Source: an uncultured Eggerthellaceae bacterium | GTDB lineage: Bacteria; Actinomycetota; Coriobacteriia; Coriobacteriales; Eggerthellaceae | Direction: 5' to 3' | Length of the DNA: 64,000 nt | Assembly: GCA_910588905.1 (NCBI GenBank) | Contig: CAJURZ010000004.1 | Location: 48,518-112,517 of the forward strand | Part shown: in pieces, positions 34,497 to 42,904 of the stretch | Numbering within the stretch: the stretch's first letter is position 1 | Layout: each line of letters opens with the position of its first letter | Translations under genes and position numbers: made by a program | Notes under the pieces: generated by a model | The model's input: only the letters and a program-made list of their open reading frames with translations | Told to the model about the DNA's origin: nothing | The model's database searches: none

Positions 34497-35169
34497 GAAC
34501 GACCTTCGGGAAGGGGTTGCCGCAGGTCATCTTCCCCTCAGGGCACCCGCCGCGCACGCAAGGGGCGCCTGCATCCATGAAGATGAAAGGGGCAGTGGGC
34601 TTCGCCAGCTCTAGCATCCGATGGGCCAGTTCCTGGATCTCCCACTGAGCCCGATTGCAGCAACGCAGGTTGAAGAAGTGCAGCAGCTCTCGAACGTTCA
34701 TGGTGGTGACGATCTTCGTCTCTGTGGCATTGGGAAGGACGAACCGGGCATCCTCGGCCGGGATCCCCGCCTCCAACAGGCTCAGATACACCTCAGAGGC
34801 TTCATCCATCAGCGCTTGGAACCGCGCTTCGGCCTCAGGGTCAGCTTGGATGGAGGGAGGAGTGATGTACGGGAAACCATCCTTGAACTTGACGTAGCGC
34901 TGAGACTGCTGATTGAAGCTAGCCAAGCGGTGGCGCACCAGCTGATGGGTGAGCACACGGGATACACCGTCGATGGCGAAGGTGTAGCTGGCATGCTCCA
35001 GCGTAGAGAAGTGACCGCTGGCCATGATGGTGGTCAGCACTGATCTCACCCGTTCCTCGGGCATGGTCTCCATCAGATCAGCCGCCCCCTCAGCGGCATA
35101 GCACAGCCTCGCTGCCGTGGCGATGGCTCGTTCTGGATCAGGGGTATGGTTCAGAAGCTCTACCTGCAT
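34489..35169 (-). CDS. thyX: Flavin-dependent thymidylate synthase
   Basis: 226 residues from ATG 35169 (AGGAGCG upstream). The ThyX motif RHRLASFNQQSQRY (RHRxxSxxxxSxR) is intact, and HPEQ-free C-terminal CRGGCPEGKMTCGNP fits the family. Makes dTMP from dUMP with FAD and methylene-tetrahydrofolate; supplies tmk encoded in the same direction upstream on the map. Confidence 0.95.
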   Translation of the reverse strand: MQVELLNHTPDPERAIATAARLCYAAEGAADLMETMPEERVRSVLTTIMASGHFSTLEHASYTFAIDGVSRVLTHQLVRHRLASFNQQSQRYVKFKDGFPYITPPSIQADPEAEARFQALMDEASEVYLSLLEAGIPAEDARFVLPNATETKIVTTMNVRELLHFFNLRCCNRAQWEIQELAHRMLELAKPTAPFIFMDAGAPCVRGGCPEGKMTCGNPFPKVVRG

Positions 35170-35234
35170 GATAGCGGTTCGCTCCTTTCGTGAGGATTCT
35201 TCGTACATGCGTGCGAATGAGGTTTTGGGGCGTT

Positions 35235-35252
35235 ATTCTAAACCAAAGGCGC
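35235..35252 (-). promoter_or_regulatory. Promoter-like motif upstream of thyX, shared with the 52.4 kb site
   Basis: ATTCTAAACCAAAGGCGC on the plus strand; read on the minus strand it gives GGTTTAGAAT, with TAGAAT as a possible -10 about 66 bases before thyX. The same 18-mer with one extra G recurs at 52437-52455 upstream of another minus-strand gene. The rest of the 217-base gap (35170-35386) shows no gene. Confidence 0.4.
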
Positions 35253-35386
35253 ATATAAGTATGTAGCGGTTTGATGGTTTGGAAGACCAACGCCGAATTA
35301 GTAACGAAAGGATGAAGAGCTGAGACGAAGATGTGGCACCCTGTAGAATAAGGATCACAAAGACCTTTGGGGAAAGGAATCTCACC

Positions 35387-35755
35387 ATGGATGAGAAGCT
35401 TGCAACCGCACTGGCTGCCTACGGAATAGATACCGTTGATGCCATGGATCGCATGGATGATGACGCCACCCTCTATGAGCGGCTCGCACTCAAATACCTG
35501 AGCAACACGAACTATGTTGACCTGGTAGCAGCCATGGAGGTAAAGGATTACGACTCCGCTTACAACGCAGCCCACACCTTGAAGGGCGTAGCAGGGAACC
35601 TCTCCTTCGCCAAGCTCTACCAAGTGGCTTCGGCCATCTGCGAAGCGCTTCGCCAAGGAGAATACCAAGCTGCTGAGACGATGATGCCTGACATCAAAGC
35701 CGCCCATGAGAAGGTCGTCGAAGGCCTTGAGAAGTGGCAGGACGGCGAACTATAG
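35387..35755 (+). CDS. Stand-alone HPt phosphotransfer protein
   Basis: 122 residues from ATG 35387, with GGGGAAAGGA upstream. The phosphoacceptor His is in AAHTLKGVAGNLSFAKL, the classic HPt motif, in an all-helical protein. HPt proteins relay phosphate between receivers of two-component phosphorelays. No histidine kinase or response regulator is nearby, so the partners are encoded elsewhere. Confidence 0.85.
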   Translation: MDEKLATALAAYGIDTVDAMDRMDDDATLYERLALKYLSNTNYVDLVAAMEVKDYDSAYNAAHTLKGVAGNLSFAKLYQVASAICEALRQGEYQAAETMMPDIKAAHEKVVEGLEKWQDGEL

Positions 35756-35788
35756 AGCACACCTCAAAGTCCCTCTAGCCTCACTATG

Positions 35789-35818
35789 AAGAAGAGCGCC
35801 CCGCGGGGCGCTCTTCTT
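35789..35818. terminator. Bidirectional terminator between the HPt and LCP genes
   Basis: A 30-base perfect palindrome (AAGAAGAGCGCCCCG and its complement) with A-rich left and T-rich right ends, located between two converging genes. Confidence 0.88.
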
Positions 35819-35837
35819 ATGCTCTGATACAGGAGGC

Positions 35838-37316
35838 TTAGGCTTCGGCAGGGGTTGCGGGCCCTCCCCCGCCGGTGCTACTATCCCCGCCACCAGTGCT
35901 GCCGCTACCATCACTGCCACCAGTGCTGCCGCTACCATCACTGCCGCCGGTGCTCCCACTGCCGTCGCCCGTGCTCCCGTTACCATCACCACCGGAACTG
36001 CTATCACCGCCGGAACTCCCGTTGCCGTCGCCGCCGGTGTCACCACCTGTGGAGCCGCCGCTGCTACCGCCCTGAGAAGGCTTGTTCCCCTCTGTCTTGT
36101 CTGTATTCGTATTGACCAGACCCGGGTTGCGCTGGGCTTCCTCATCCCCCTTGAAGATGAGGACGTTGGAGGTGTCTATCTTCTTGTCCACGATATCAGC
36201 AGCGGACTTGTTCGATTCGAATTCCGTGATGTCCTTGCCTTCACGGAAGGCCTTCATCATCTCAGCGGTCTGCTCCTCGTCGTTGATGACGAAGGAGATG
36301 CCGTTGATATTCTGGGTGTAGGAGGGCATGACCACGGAGTAGATGACGAGGTCCTGGGGAAGGTCGGAGAGCTTTTGCGCCAACCCCACCAGATCCAAGG
36401 CGCTGATGTCCGTCTCCACGCATTGCACGGCAGCATCAACCACGGCCGGAATGCTAGTGATGGGCAGCTCCAGCACAGCATCCACCACCGCCTCGATGAC
36501 AGCCCGCTGATGCTTCGTGCGGGTGTAATCACCGTCAGGGTAGTCACGATTGCGAGCGAAGGTAAGGGCTTCCCCGCCATTCAAGTGCTGGGTACCCTTC
36601 TCGATCACATAGTGATTGCCATCCCCATCGTCGCATTTAGGATTATCTATCTTGGATTCGTTCTCTACGGTGACGCCACCCACGGCATCTACGAGGCCCG
36701 CCAACTTCAGGAAGCTAACCTCGGCATAGTGGGTGATATCCACTCCCAAGAGGTTCTCGGCTTCCGTGATGGCGCCGGCGGCGCCATCAAAGGCATAGGC
36801 CGCGTTGAACTTCTGCACCCCATGGCCTTCGATGTTGATCTTGGTGTCACGGGGAATGGAGACCATGGAGACGATACCCTCGATGGGGTCAACCCGAGCG
36901 ACGATGTTCGTGTCGCTACGCCACGGACCCTCTTCTCCTTCGCGCTTATCCGTGCCGATGAGCATCATATAGAACGGCTTGTCCAGAGATGTCTCATAGC
37001 CCAGCGCATCTTGGATGGCCATGCGCTCTGCATCAGTCTTGTTACCCTTGAGCTGGGAGTCGATGTGGTTGACATAGAGAGCGAAAGCAGTTCCCGCCCC
37101 TATGATGACCGCCATGAGCGATGCGATGACGATGATGGCAGCCTTCTTGCCCTTGCTCATCCCCTGCTTGGCCGCAGCCGCATGGTAGGCCTGAGCGTCT
37201 CGGGAGTAATCACCCGTGGGCTTGAAGCCGCTATTCATATGAACTGGTTTGACGGGCTGCACCGGCCCGTGATGGACGTGCCTGTTGGTCTTCCTGGAAT
37301 TCCGCTTCGTTGGCAT
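35838..37316 (-). CDS. LytR-CpsA-Psr (LCP) family glycopolymer ligase
   Basis: 492 residues. Cytoplasmic basic N-terminus, one membrane segment (KKAAIIVIASLMAVIIGAGT, about 57-80), then the LCP domain: YMMLIGTDKREGEEGPWRSD, VARVDPIEGIVSMVSIPRDT, FNAAYAFDGAAGAITEAENL, and ALTFARNRDYPDGDYTRTKH with the pyrophosphate-binding arginines. The last ~75 residues are a Gly/Ser/Thr-rich tail. LCP enzymes attach lipid-linked glycopolymers to peptidoglycan outside the cell. A -10 (TATAAT) lies 36 bases upstream, in a sequence shared with the flippase-LicD promoter. Confidence 0.92.
   Translation of the reverse strand: MPTKRNSRKTNRHVHHGPVQPVKPVHMNSGFKPTGDYSRDAQAYHAAAAKQGMSKGKKAAIIVIASLMAVIIGAGTAFALYVNHIDSQLKGNKTDAERMAIQDALGYETSLDKPFYMMLIGTDKREGEEGPWRSDTNIVARVDPIEGIVSMVSIPRDTKINIEGHGVQKFNAAYAFDGAAGAITEAENLLGVDITHYAEVSFLKLAGLVDAVGGVTVENESKIDNPKCDDGDGNHYVIEKGTQHLNGGEALTFARNRDYPDGDYTRTKHQRAVIEAVVDAVLELPITSIPAVVDAAVQCVETDISALDLVGLAQKLSDLPQDLVIYSVVMPSYTQNINGISFVINDEEQTAEMMKAFREGKDITEFESNKSAADIVDKKIDTSNVLIFKGDEEAQRNPGLVNTNTDKTEGNKPSQGGSSGGSTGGDTGGDGNGSSGGDSSSGGDGNGSTGDGSGSTGGSDGSGSTGGSDGSGSTGGGDSSTGGGGPATPAEA
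35890..35943 (-). repeat. Tandem 27-base repeat in the LCP Gly/Ser tail
   Basis: Two exact head-to-tail copies of a 27-base unit (35890-35916 and 35917-35943) encoding nine residues rich in Ser, Gly and Thr, with more degenerate copies on either side. In-frame, so copy number can change without breaking the gene. Confidence 0.85.
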
Positions 37317-37351
37317 GCATGCTCTTTCGTCCGAATTTCCTTGAATAGAGC

Positions 37352-37378
37352 ATTATACGAAATGGGAATCTGTTATGC
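37352..37378 (-). promoter_or_regulatory. Promoter of the LCP gene, sequence shared with 49350-49377
   Basis: On the minus strand: AACAGATTCCCATTTCG directly followed by TATAAT (37357-37352), 36 bases before the LCP ATG. A near copy precedes the flippase-LicD gene at the same distance. Confidence 0.6.
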
Positions 37379-37415
37379 ATCTGTCATCTTCAAGACCATG
37401 ATACCTCCATCGGCC

Positions 37416-38555
37416 TTAGAGGAGAGCCTTGAAGCTGTCGAGGGAATAGTCACCAGAGACCCGTACGCGATTCAGGGCATAGGGGTTGTCACCCGGGGAT
37501 ATCTGAGCGTTCTTCACCGTGAAGGCGCAGAGCACACCTGCATCTTCAAGAGCCGCCCAGGCAGTCTCGTTGTTGTCACCGAAGGGGTAGGCCATGGCCT
37601 CCACATCCCCCAGCACCGCTTCGGCCTGTTGAGCATCCTCCAGGATCTCCTCCTGGGTCAAGGCGTGGAGCACACCTCCCTTGCCCACATTGGATCCGGC
37701 CTTGTGCATGTCATAGCTATGGGACTGGAATCGCACGTACGGGGATGCGTAGGCATTCACCTTATAGCCCGCATCGCCGTCGGAGCAGATGACGAAGGAC
37801 GTGGCAGGCACCTCGTATTCCTCGAGTAGGGGAATGCCGTAGTCCAAGAAGCCCTGTTCGCCATCATCGAAGGTCACCACCACGCTCTTCTCGGGCAGCG
37901 AATGGGTGCCGTCCACGAAGGCGCGGACCTCCTCATAGGAGGGATAGTAGTAGCCGCTCTCATTCAGATACTGGAGCTCTTGGGCCAGTTGGGTATCCAG
38001 GATATAGTTCCCATCCAGATCCTCCGGTACGGCATCTTCGGTATAGACCCAGTGATACATCAGCACGGGCAGCGTTTGGGCCGCATCCAGCGATTCCACC
38101 ACGTGCACCTGGCGTGTGGCCTGAGCCTGAGCGCCCTCATCGGTGGTAGCGGTATAGGTCACCTGGTAGTCCCCGGGCGTGGTGGGATCCACGTCCCCTT
38201 CCACCTGCACGCTCTTCGTGATGTCGCCCACGCCGGTTTGCACGGCATGGCATCCAGCTTCCAGGTATTCCTCCCCGGCCAGCACATAGGTATCCGCATC
38301 ACCGTTCAGGGTCATGACCACGTCATCTGCCAGGGCTGGCTCAGGCTTCGTTGGTTCTTCCACCTCAAGGACGGGAGCCTCTTGATCGGCTGCGGATGCT
38401 TCGCTGCGCTTCTGCAAGCTGTCTGCTCGCTGGATGGTGCCGATGCAACCACAACAGAGCAGAGTCACGAGGATGAGCAGGACAAGGGGCACAGCCCACT
38501 TCGCCTTGACATCTCGTTGCTCCAGGAGCTCCTTATAGGCCGAGCGCTTAGACAT
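37416..38555 (-). CDS. Membrane-anchored polysaccharide deacetylase (NodB) with Ig-like domain
   Basis: 379 residues from ATG 38555 (the frame is open further but overlaps the upstream glycosyltransferase). Membrane segment at about 21-38 (PLVLLILVTLLCCGC, possibly a lipoprotein signal), a DUF5011/Ig-like domain at about 75-153 (GCHAVQTGVGDITKSVQVEG), then the NodB domain with VVTFDDGEQGFLDYGIPLLE (first Asp pair) and SHSYDMHKAG. Such enzymes remove N-acetyl groups from peptidoglycan or surface glycans. Overlaps the glycosyltransferase gene by 8 bases, suggesting a shared glycan substrate. Confidence 0.87.
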   Translation of the reverse strand: MSKRSAYKELLEQRDVKAKWAVPLVLLILVTLLCCGCIGTIQRADSLQKRSEASAADQEAPVLEVEEPTKPEPALADDVVMTLNGDADTYVLAGEEYLEAGCHAVQTGVGDITKSVQVEGDVDPTTPGDYQVTYTATTDEGAQAQATRQVHVVESLDAAQTLPVLMYHWVYTEDAVPEDLDGNYILDTQLAQELQYLNESGYYYPSYEEVRAFVDGTHSLPEKSVVVTFDDGEQGFLDYGIPLLEEYEVPATSFVICSDGDAGYKVNAYASPYVRFQSHSYDMHKAGSNVGKGGVLHALTQEEILEDAQQAEAVLGDVEAMAYPFGDNNETAWAALEDAGVLCAFTVKNAQISPGDNPYALNRVRVSGDYSLDSFKALL

Positions 38556-39531
38556 CCGATGCCTTCTCAGAGGGTTCCCAAAGCGGATCCACCATGATGC
38601 GACGCGATTCCTGCCAGCCTTCCATGAGGCTCTTGATGCCGCTCCCCAGATGCCCCCTCTCGACCGCCGCCAGACGGATGGTCTCTTTCGCGAAGGAGGC
38701 AAGGGTTCCCAGAGCGAACCCCCACGGCAAGAACGTCCCTTCCCGCTTCAGGTAATTCGCCATATGGCCACGGTTCGCCATGACATAGAAGCGCGTCCGG
38801 TCAGAGCTGGCATTGAGCTGACGCACCCCGGACACCTCCCAGTGAGGGATATCCTTGGTGCGCTGCAGGATGACATCCTGTATCACGGCCACGCGGAAGC
38901 GACAGCTTGCCAGGTATCCATAGATGCAATCATCCCAATAGAGGAAGAAGCGCGCATCGGGCAGGCCGATGCCATCCACTACCCGGCGGCTGATGCAGGC
39001 CCCCTCGAAGCAGAGAGCGTTCGCGGGCTTCCAGCCCTGAGGGCCGAAACCGGAAGGTGCGAGAGGGTTGTACACCCCCAAAGCCGGAATGAAGCGATAC
39101 TGCCACCAGAACGGGCCGCCGTCGAAATCAAGGCGTGAACCCTGGATAGCATCGAAGCGCGGAGCCCAGCGATCGAGGATGCCCAGGGCCTCCGGCAAGA
39201 CCACCACATCATCATCCATGAGCCAGAACCACTCTGCTCCTGCCTGGTAGGCTAGGCTCACACCGCAAGCGAAGCCCCCCGCTCCCCCCGTATTCTCGGC
39301 CTGGGGGGCATAGACGAAGGTATCCGCTCCCGCATCCCAAGGGGTAGCGGTCAGACCCTCGTCCACCAGATGGCGATAGACTTCCACCAGCTGCTCCGTT
39401 TCCGGAGAAGCCTCATTGTCGATGATGAACACGCGCCAAGGGGCCTCGTGCAGGAACAGCAATGAGTGGAGCAGCTTATCCAAGAGCTCTTGGCGCCGAT
39501 AGGTGACGATGATGATGGCTGCTTTTTCCAT
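38548..39531 (-). CDS. Family 2 glycosyltransferase (rhamnosyl/galactofuranosyl-type)
   Basis: 327 residues. GT-A fold: AAIIIVTYRRQELLDKLLHS, AENTGGAGGFACGV, and the metal-binding FWLMDDDVVVLPEA. The NxGGAGG motif and length are typical of GlfT/RfbN-like sugar transferases using UDP-Galf or dTDP-rhamnose. Cytoplasmic face of the membrane. Overlaps the deacetylase; divergent from the initiating transferase gene. Confidence 0.88.
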   Translation of the reverse strand: MEKAAIIIVTYRRQELLDKLLHSLLFLHEAPWRVFIIDNEASPETEQLVEVYRHLVDEGLTATPWDAGADTFVYAPQAENTGGAGGFACGVSLAYQAGAEWFWLMDDDVVVLPEALGILDRWAPRFDAIQGSRLDFDGGPFWWQYRFIPALGVYNPLAPSGFGPQGWKPANALCFEGACISRRVVDGIGLPDARFFLYWDDCIYGYLASCRFRVAVIQDVILQRTKDIPHWEVSGVRQLNASSDRTRFYVMANRGHMANYLKREGTFLPWGFALGTLASFAKETIRLAAVERGHLGSGIKSLMEGWQESRRIMVDPLWEPSEKASDV

Positions 39532-39571
39532 GGCAGCATCATAGCAAATGACCCCGCGCGTTGCAGAACGC

Positions 39572-39577
39572 TATAAT
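39572..39577 (+). promoter_or_regulatory. Probable -10 element of the tagO/wecA-type gene
   Basis: Perfect TATAAT 44 bases upstream of the chosen ATG; TGACCC 17 bases further upstream would be a weak -35. Confidence 0.5.
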
Positions 39578-39620
39578 GGGTCGGTTATATCATCGAATGC
39601 GAAGGGGACGCATCCAACCT

Positions 39621-40835
39621 ATGATCTGGATAGAGTGTGGCATCGTCCTCGCTGTGGCTATCGCTGTCACCATTGCGCTCACACCGATAGCCAAGCGCAT
39701 CGCCTTCGCCACTGATGCCATCGACTACCCCGACAATCGCCGCGTGAACACGCGCCCCACCCCACGCATGGGCGGCGTTGCCATCTTCGGGGGCATGGTG
39801 GCCAGCTGCTTGGTCATAGAGATAGGCGTGATGCTCTTCGGCTGGATAGACCCGTTCCGCTCCTATTTCGGCTTCACTGTGAGCTTCCCTGTGCTCTTCT
39901 TGGGGATCGCCGTCATGTTCGGCGTGGGCGTGGTGGATGACATCAAGAATTTGAAGCCCCTCGTGAAGCTGGCAGGGCAGATCGTAGCTGCCACCATCTG
40001 CTCAGCCTCCGGACTTCTGCTCTCCAATATCCAGAACCCGTTCGTAGAGGGAGCTGTCATCGACTTCGGCTGGCTGGCCTACCCCATCACCATCTTCTAC
40101 CTGGTGGCTTTCGCTAACGTCATCAACCTCGTGGATGGCTTGGACGGACTCGCCTCGGGCATCAGCGGCATCTCCGCTGCCACCATCTTCGTGTTCTCGG
40201 TATTCTCCGCCCGTTTCGATGCCGCCATCTTGGCCGTGGTCATCGTGGGAGTGTGCATAGGCTTTTTGCGCTACAACCATCATCCCGCCTCCATCTTCAT
40301 GGGCGATTCAGGAGCGTTGCTCTTGGGGATAACATTGGGCGTGGTATCGCTTCTGGCCGTAGCCCGCTCTACCCTATTTATCTCCCTGTTCGTACCCATC
40401 ATGGCTGCGGGCGTACCCATCACGGACACCGCCGTTGCCATCATCCGCCGCAAGCGGGCACATCAACGGGTGGATCAAGCTGACGCGGGTCACATCCATC
40501 ATCGGCTGCTGAACCGAGGTTTCTCCCAACAGGGCACCGTGCTCATCATGTGTGGTTGGACGGCAGCGCTCTCCGTGTGCGCCATCGTGCTGGCGGAGTC
40601 TGACGGCCTTTGGAGGACCGCAGCCATCATAGCTGCAGCGGGCATCACCGTCTTCGCCATAGGCAAGTTGCACCTACTGGAACCGGTGCTGCGCCATCAT
40701 TACGTGCCGCGTCGCAAGCCCAGCCGAAACAGCGCTGACTCCCGGCGGCTGGACTCGGTCCGCCGCGTCAACTACCAAGATATACGCAACCGTCAAAGGA
40801 ACAGGACCGATGAAGCCCCACGCCGCAGGAACTGA
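39621..40835 (+). CDS. Undecaprenyl-phosphate sugar-1-phosphate transferase (WecA/TagO family)
   Basis: 404 residues with about 11 membrane segments. Family motifs: RRVNTRPTPRMGGVAIFGG, the catalytic VGVVDDIKNLKP, NVINLVDGLDGLASG (with DGLDGLA) and the HxH-type loop AGHIHHRLLNRGFSQ. Transfers GlcNAc-1-P (or similar) from the UDP form to undecaprenyl phosphate, starting synthesis of wall teichoic acid or another surface glycan. ATG 39621 has GGGGA 12 bases upstream; ATG 39597 is in frame too. Likely the committed step for the glycan built by this locus. Confidence 0.9.
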   Translation: MIWIECGIVLAVAIAVTIALTPIAKRIAFATDAIDYPDNRRVNTRPTPRMGGVAIFGGMVASCLVIEIGVMLFGWIDPFRSYFGFTVSFPVLFLGIAVMFGVGVVDDIKNLKPLVKLAGQIVAATICSASGLLLSNIQNPFVEGAVIDFGWLAYPITIFYLVAFANVINLVDGLDGLASGISGISAATIFVFSVFSARFDAAILAVVIVGVCIGFLRYNHHPASIFMGDSGALLLGITLGVVSLLAVARSTLFISLFVPIMAAGVPITDTAVAIIRRKRAHQRVDQADAGHIHHRLLNRGFSQQGTVLIMCGWTAALSVCAIVLAESDGLWRTAAIIAAAGITVFAIGKLHLLEPVLRHHYVPRRKPSRNSADSRRLDSVRRVNYQDIRNRQRNRTDEAPRRRN

Positions 40836-41904
40836 GCTCGTCTCCATCATCATCCCCGTCTACAACGCCGGCATCCAACTGGTGGACGCGCTGGTATCCG
40901 CCCAAGAACAAACCTATCGGAATCTAGAGGTCATCTGCGTGAATGACGGTTCCACCGATGGCTCTTTGGACATCCTGAACGCCTTCGCTGATGAGGACCC
41001 GCGCTTCCGTATCATCACCAAAGAGAACGCGGGCTACGGTGCAGCCATGAATGATGGTCTGGCGGTAGCCCGGGGAGAGTGGATCGCCATCCTAGAGCCC
41101 GACGACTGGATGGACGTGGACGCCTTGGAGGCGATGATCACCTTCGCCGGATCCTTCTCAGAGGAGCCTGATATCGTGAAATGCCCCTACTGGTGGGTGA
41201 AGGCAGGGGATGAGTTCGGAGCGCAGAAGCTCAACTGCACCTATCGGGGGCTCGTGCACCCCTCCTCCCAGCCCTTCGGCTTAGAGGCAGCCCCGGAGCT
41301 CATCGCCCACCACCCCTCCATCTGGTCAGCCCTCTATCGGCGCTCATTCTTGGAAGAGCACGACATCCACTTTCCGGAATACCCTGGCAGTGGCTGGGCC
41401 GATAACCGCTTCTTGATGGAGACGCTGACTGCCACGGACAGGATCATCTATCTGGATGAGCCCTTCTACAACTACCGCGCCACCTCCCCTGAGGATGAGG
41501 ATGCCTTCGCGCGCAAAGCGCCGCTTTTGCCCTTCGAGCGCTGGCAGGAGATGACCGAGGTGCTCGAGGCGGCGAACGTGACGGACCGGGGCATCTGGCG
41601 CGCGCATATCCGGCGCGGATTCATGTATGCAGGAGGCGTGGTGAGCCAGGTGAGCGAAGGCTATCCAGGGCTTGAAGAGGCACTGGAAGCGATGTTCGGC
41701 TCCATGGACGAAGGGCTGGTGTTAGCAGACCCAGCCATCTCCCCCGCCCTGCGCTCCCTCTTCGCCCGCATCCGTGGGATAGAGTGCATCCGCCCGAACA
41801 ACCTTGCCTATGCAGCCTACACCCTGGGCAAGGGTCTGCATCGCATCCGCATCAACGGACTGGCTGCCACACTGCAGGACGCCTCCCGGTTCTTCAACCG
41901 GTGA
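40810..41904 (+). CDS. Family 2 glycosyltransferase
   Basis: 364 residues. ELVSIIIPVYNAGIQLVDAL, VICVNDGSTDGSLDIL, ENAGYGAAMNDGL and ILEPDDWMD are GT2/GT-A hallmarks. The C-terminal ~150 residues are helical. Overlaps the initiating transferase gene by 26 bases with AAAGGA eight bases before ATG, so it probably adds an early sugar. Donor unknown. Confidence 0.9.
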   Translation: MKPHAAGTELVSIIIPVYNAGIQLVDALVSAQEQTYRNLEVICVNDGSTDGSLDILNAFADEDPRFRIITKENAGYGAAMNDGLAVARGEWIAILEPDDWMDVDALEAMITFAGSFSEEPDIVKCPYWWVKAGDEFGAQKLNCTYRGLVHPSSQPFGLEAAPELIAHHPSIWSALYRRSFLEEHDIHFPEYPGSGWADNRFLMETLTATDRIIYLDEPFYNYRATSPEDEDAFARKAPLLPFERWQEMTEVLEAANVTDRGIWRAHIRRGFMYAGGVVSQVSEGYPGLEEALEAMFGSMDEGLVLADPAISPALRSLFARIRGIECIRPNNLAYAAYTLGKGLHRIRINGLAATLQDASRFFNR

Positions 41905-41918
41905 GCCACCGTTTGATC

Positions 41919-42863
41919 CTACGCTGGCTTATCCGTGCGGCTGAAGAGCTCTTTCCAGTCAGAGGCAGCCAGGATGGTACCGCAGAGGATGGCCACACAG
42001 CAGATGATCTCAATGGGACCGGGGATAGCGCCCAGCAGGATCACCCCGAAGAGCACCGCCCAGGCGGAATAGGAGATATTAAGTGCCATGCCCTTCGCCG
42101 CTCCTATGACCGCGATGCCCTTATAGTAGAAGAGATAGGACGTTGCTCCCGCCAAAGCCGCTAGAGCCACGATGCCCGTAGCCGCTGACGGGAAGGCTGT
42201 CAGCGTGAAAGCCCAGGCTCCGAAGAGAGGTAGCACGAAGATCAGATACACCAGGGCGGACGTGGTCTCGCGGATCTGAAGCGCCGTTTCGTTATCAACG
42301 CTGTCATCGCGCATGCCCCAGGCACAGAGCACCGCCTCTGAGCCCCATCCGATGACACAGGCCGCTGCCCCCAGAAGCCCGATGACCGCATTCCCCGTGA
42401 CCGTCGTATCTGCAGACAGATACCCCATGGCGATGATACCGGCCAGGGCGACCGCCAAAGCGACTACCTGCTTCCAGTTCATCTTCTCTTTCAGGAGGAG
42501 CACCGCCATGACCGTGCCGAAGGCGGGATAGAAGGAGGAGATGATGGCGGTATAGCCCGCACCGATGTTGTTGATGGCGATCACATACCCTGTCATGCCG
42601 ATAGGGCCACCTAGCAACGCACCCAAGATGACCACCTTGCCACTGCGGGTCTTGAGCGCTGCGAGCGTATCCTTCAGGCGCCGCTTCACGGCCATGTACA
42701 GGAACAGCCAGATAGCACAGAAGGCATCATGGAGAGCCGCGCCTACGATAGCAGCCAAGGCCAACGCCTCTGCCGTCCCTATATAGGGCGCCATAGCCAG
42801 GCCTATCCCCAAGATCACCGTGTCCAGTCCCCAGAGCAGACCGCTCGTCAGTCCGTATCTCAT
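41919..42863 (-). CDS. licB: LicB-like DMT permease, probable choline/ethanolamine importer
   Basis: 314 residues, ten hydrophobic segments of the EamA/DMT fold. Segments ILGALLGGPIGMTGYVIAIN, VIGWGSEAVLCAWGM and ALNISYSAWAVLFGVILLG resemble pneumococcal LicB. Placed directly downstream of a LicA kinase, as in lic operons. Imports choline in the best-studied case; here ethanolamine or another amino alcohol is possible because an EutH permease is in the same cluster. Probably the last gene of the minus-strand lic operon (46993 to 41919). Confidence 0.78.
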   Translation of the reverse strand: MRYGLTSGLLWGLDTVILGIGLAMAPYIGTAEALALAAIVGAALHDAFCAIWLFLYMAVKRRLKDTLAALKTRSGKVVILGALLGGPIGMTGYVIAINNIGAGYTAIISSFYPAFGTVMAVLLLKEKMNWKQVVALAVALAGIIAMGYLSADTTVTGNAVIGLLGAAACVIGWGSEAVLCAWGMRDDSVDNETALQIRETTSALVYLIFVLPLFGAWAFTLTAFPSAATGIVALAALAGATSYLFYYKGIAVIGAAKGMALNISYSAWAVLFGVILLGAIPGPIEIICCVAILCGTILAASDWKELFSRTDKPA

Positions 42864-42904
42864 TCCCCCACCCCTTCTTCATCGCGATCAGGAAAGGTAA
42901 CGGC

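Noticed and set aside
35850..36070. Regular short repeats that could suggest a CRISPR or minisatellite.
   Set aside because: They are in-frame codons of the Gly/Ser tail of the LCP protein; no spacer structure.
38556..38702. Longer N-terminus for the polysaccharide deacetylase.
   Set aside because: It would lie inside the upstream glycosyltransferase gene and is Arg/Trp-rich shadow sequence; ATG 38555 directly precedes a normal membrane anchor.
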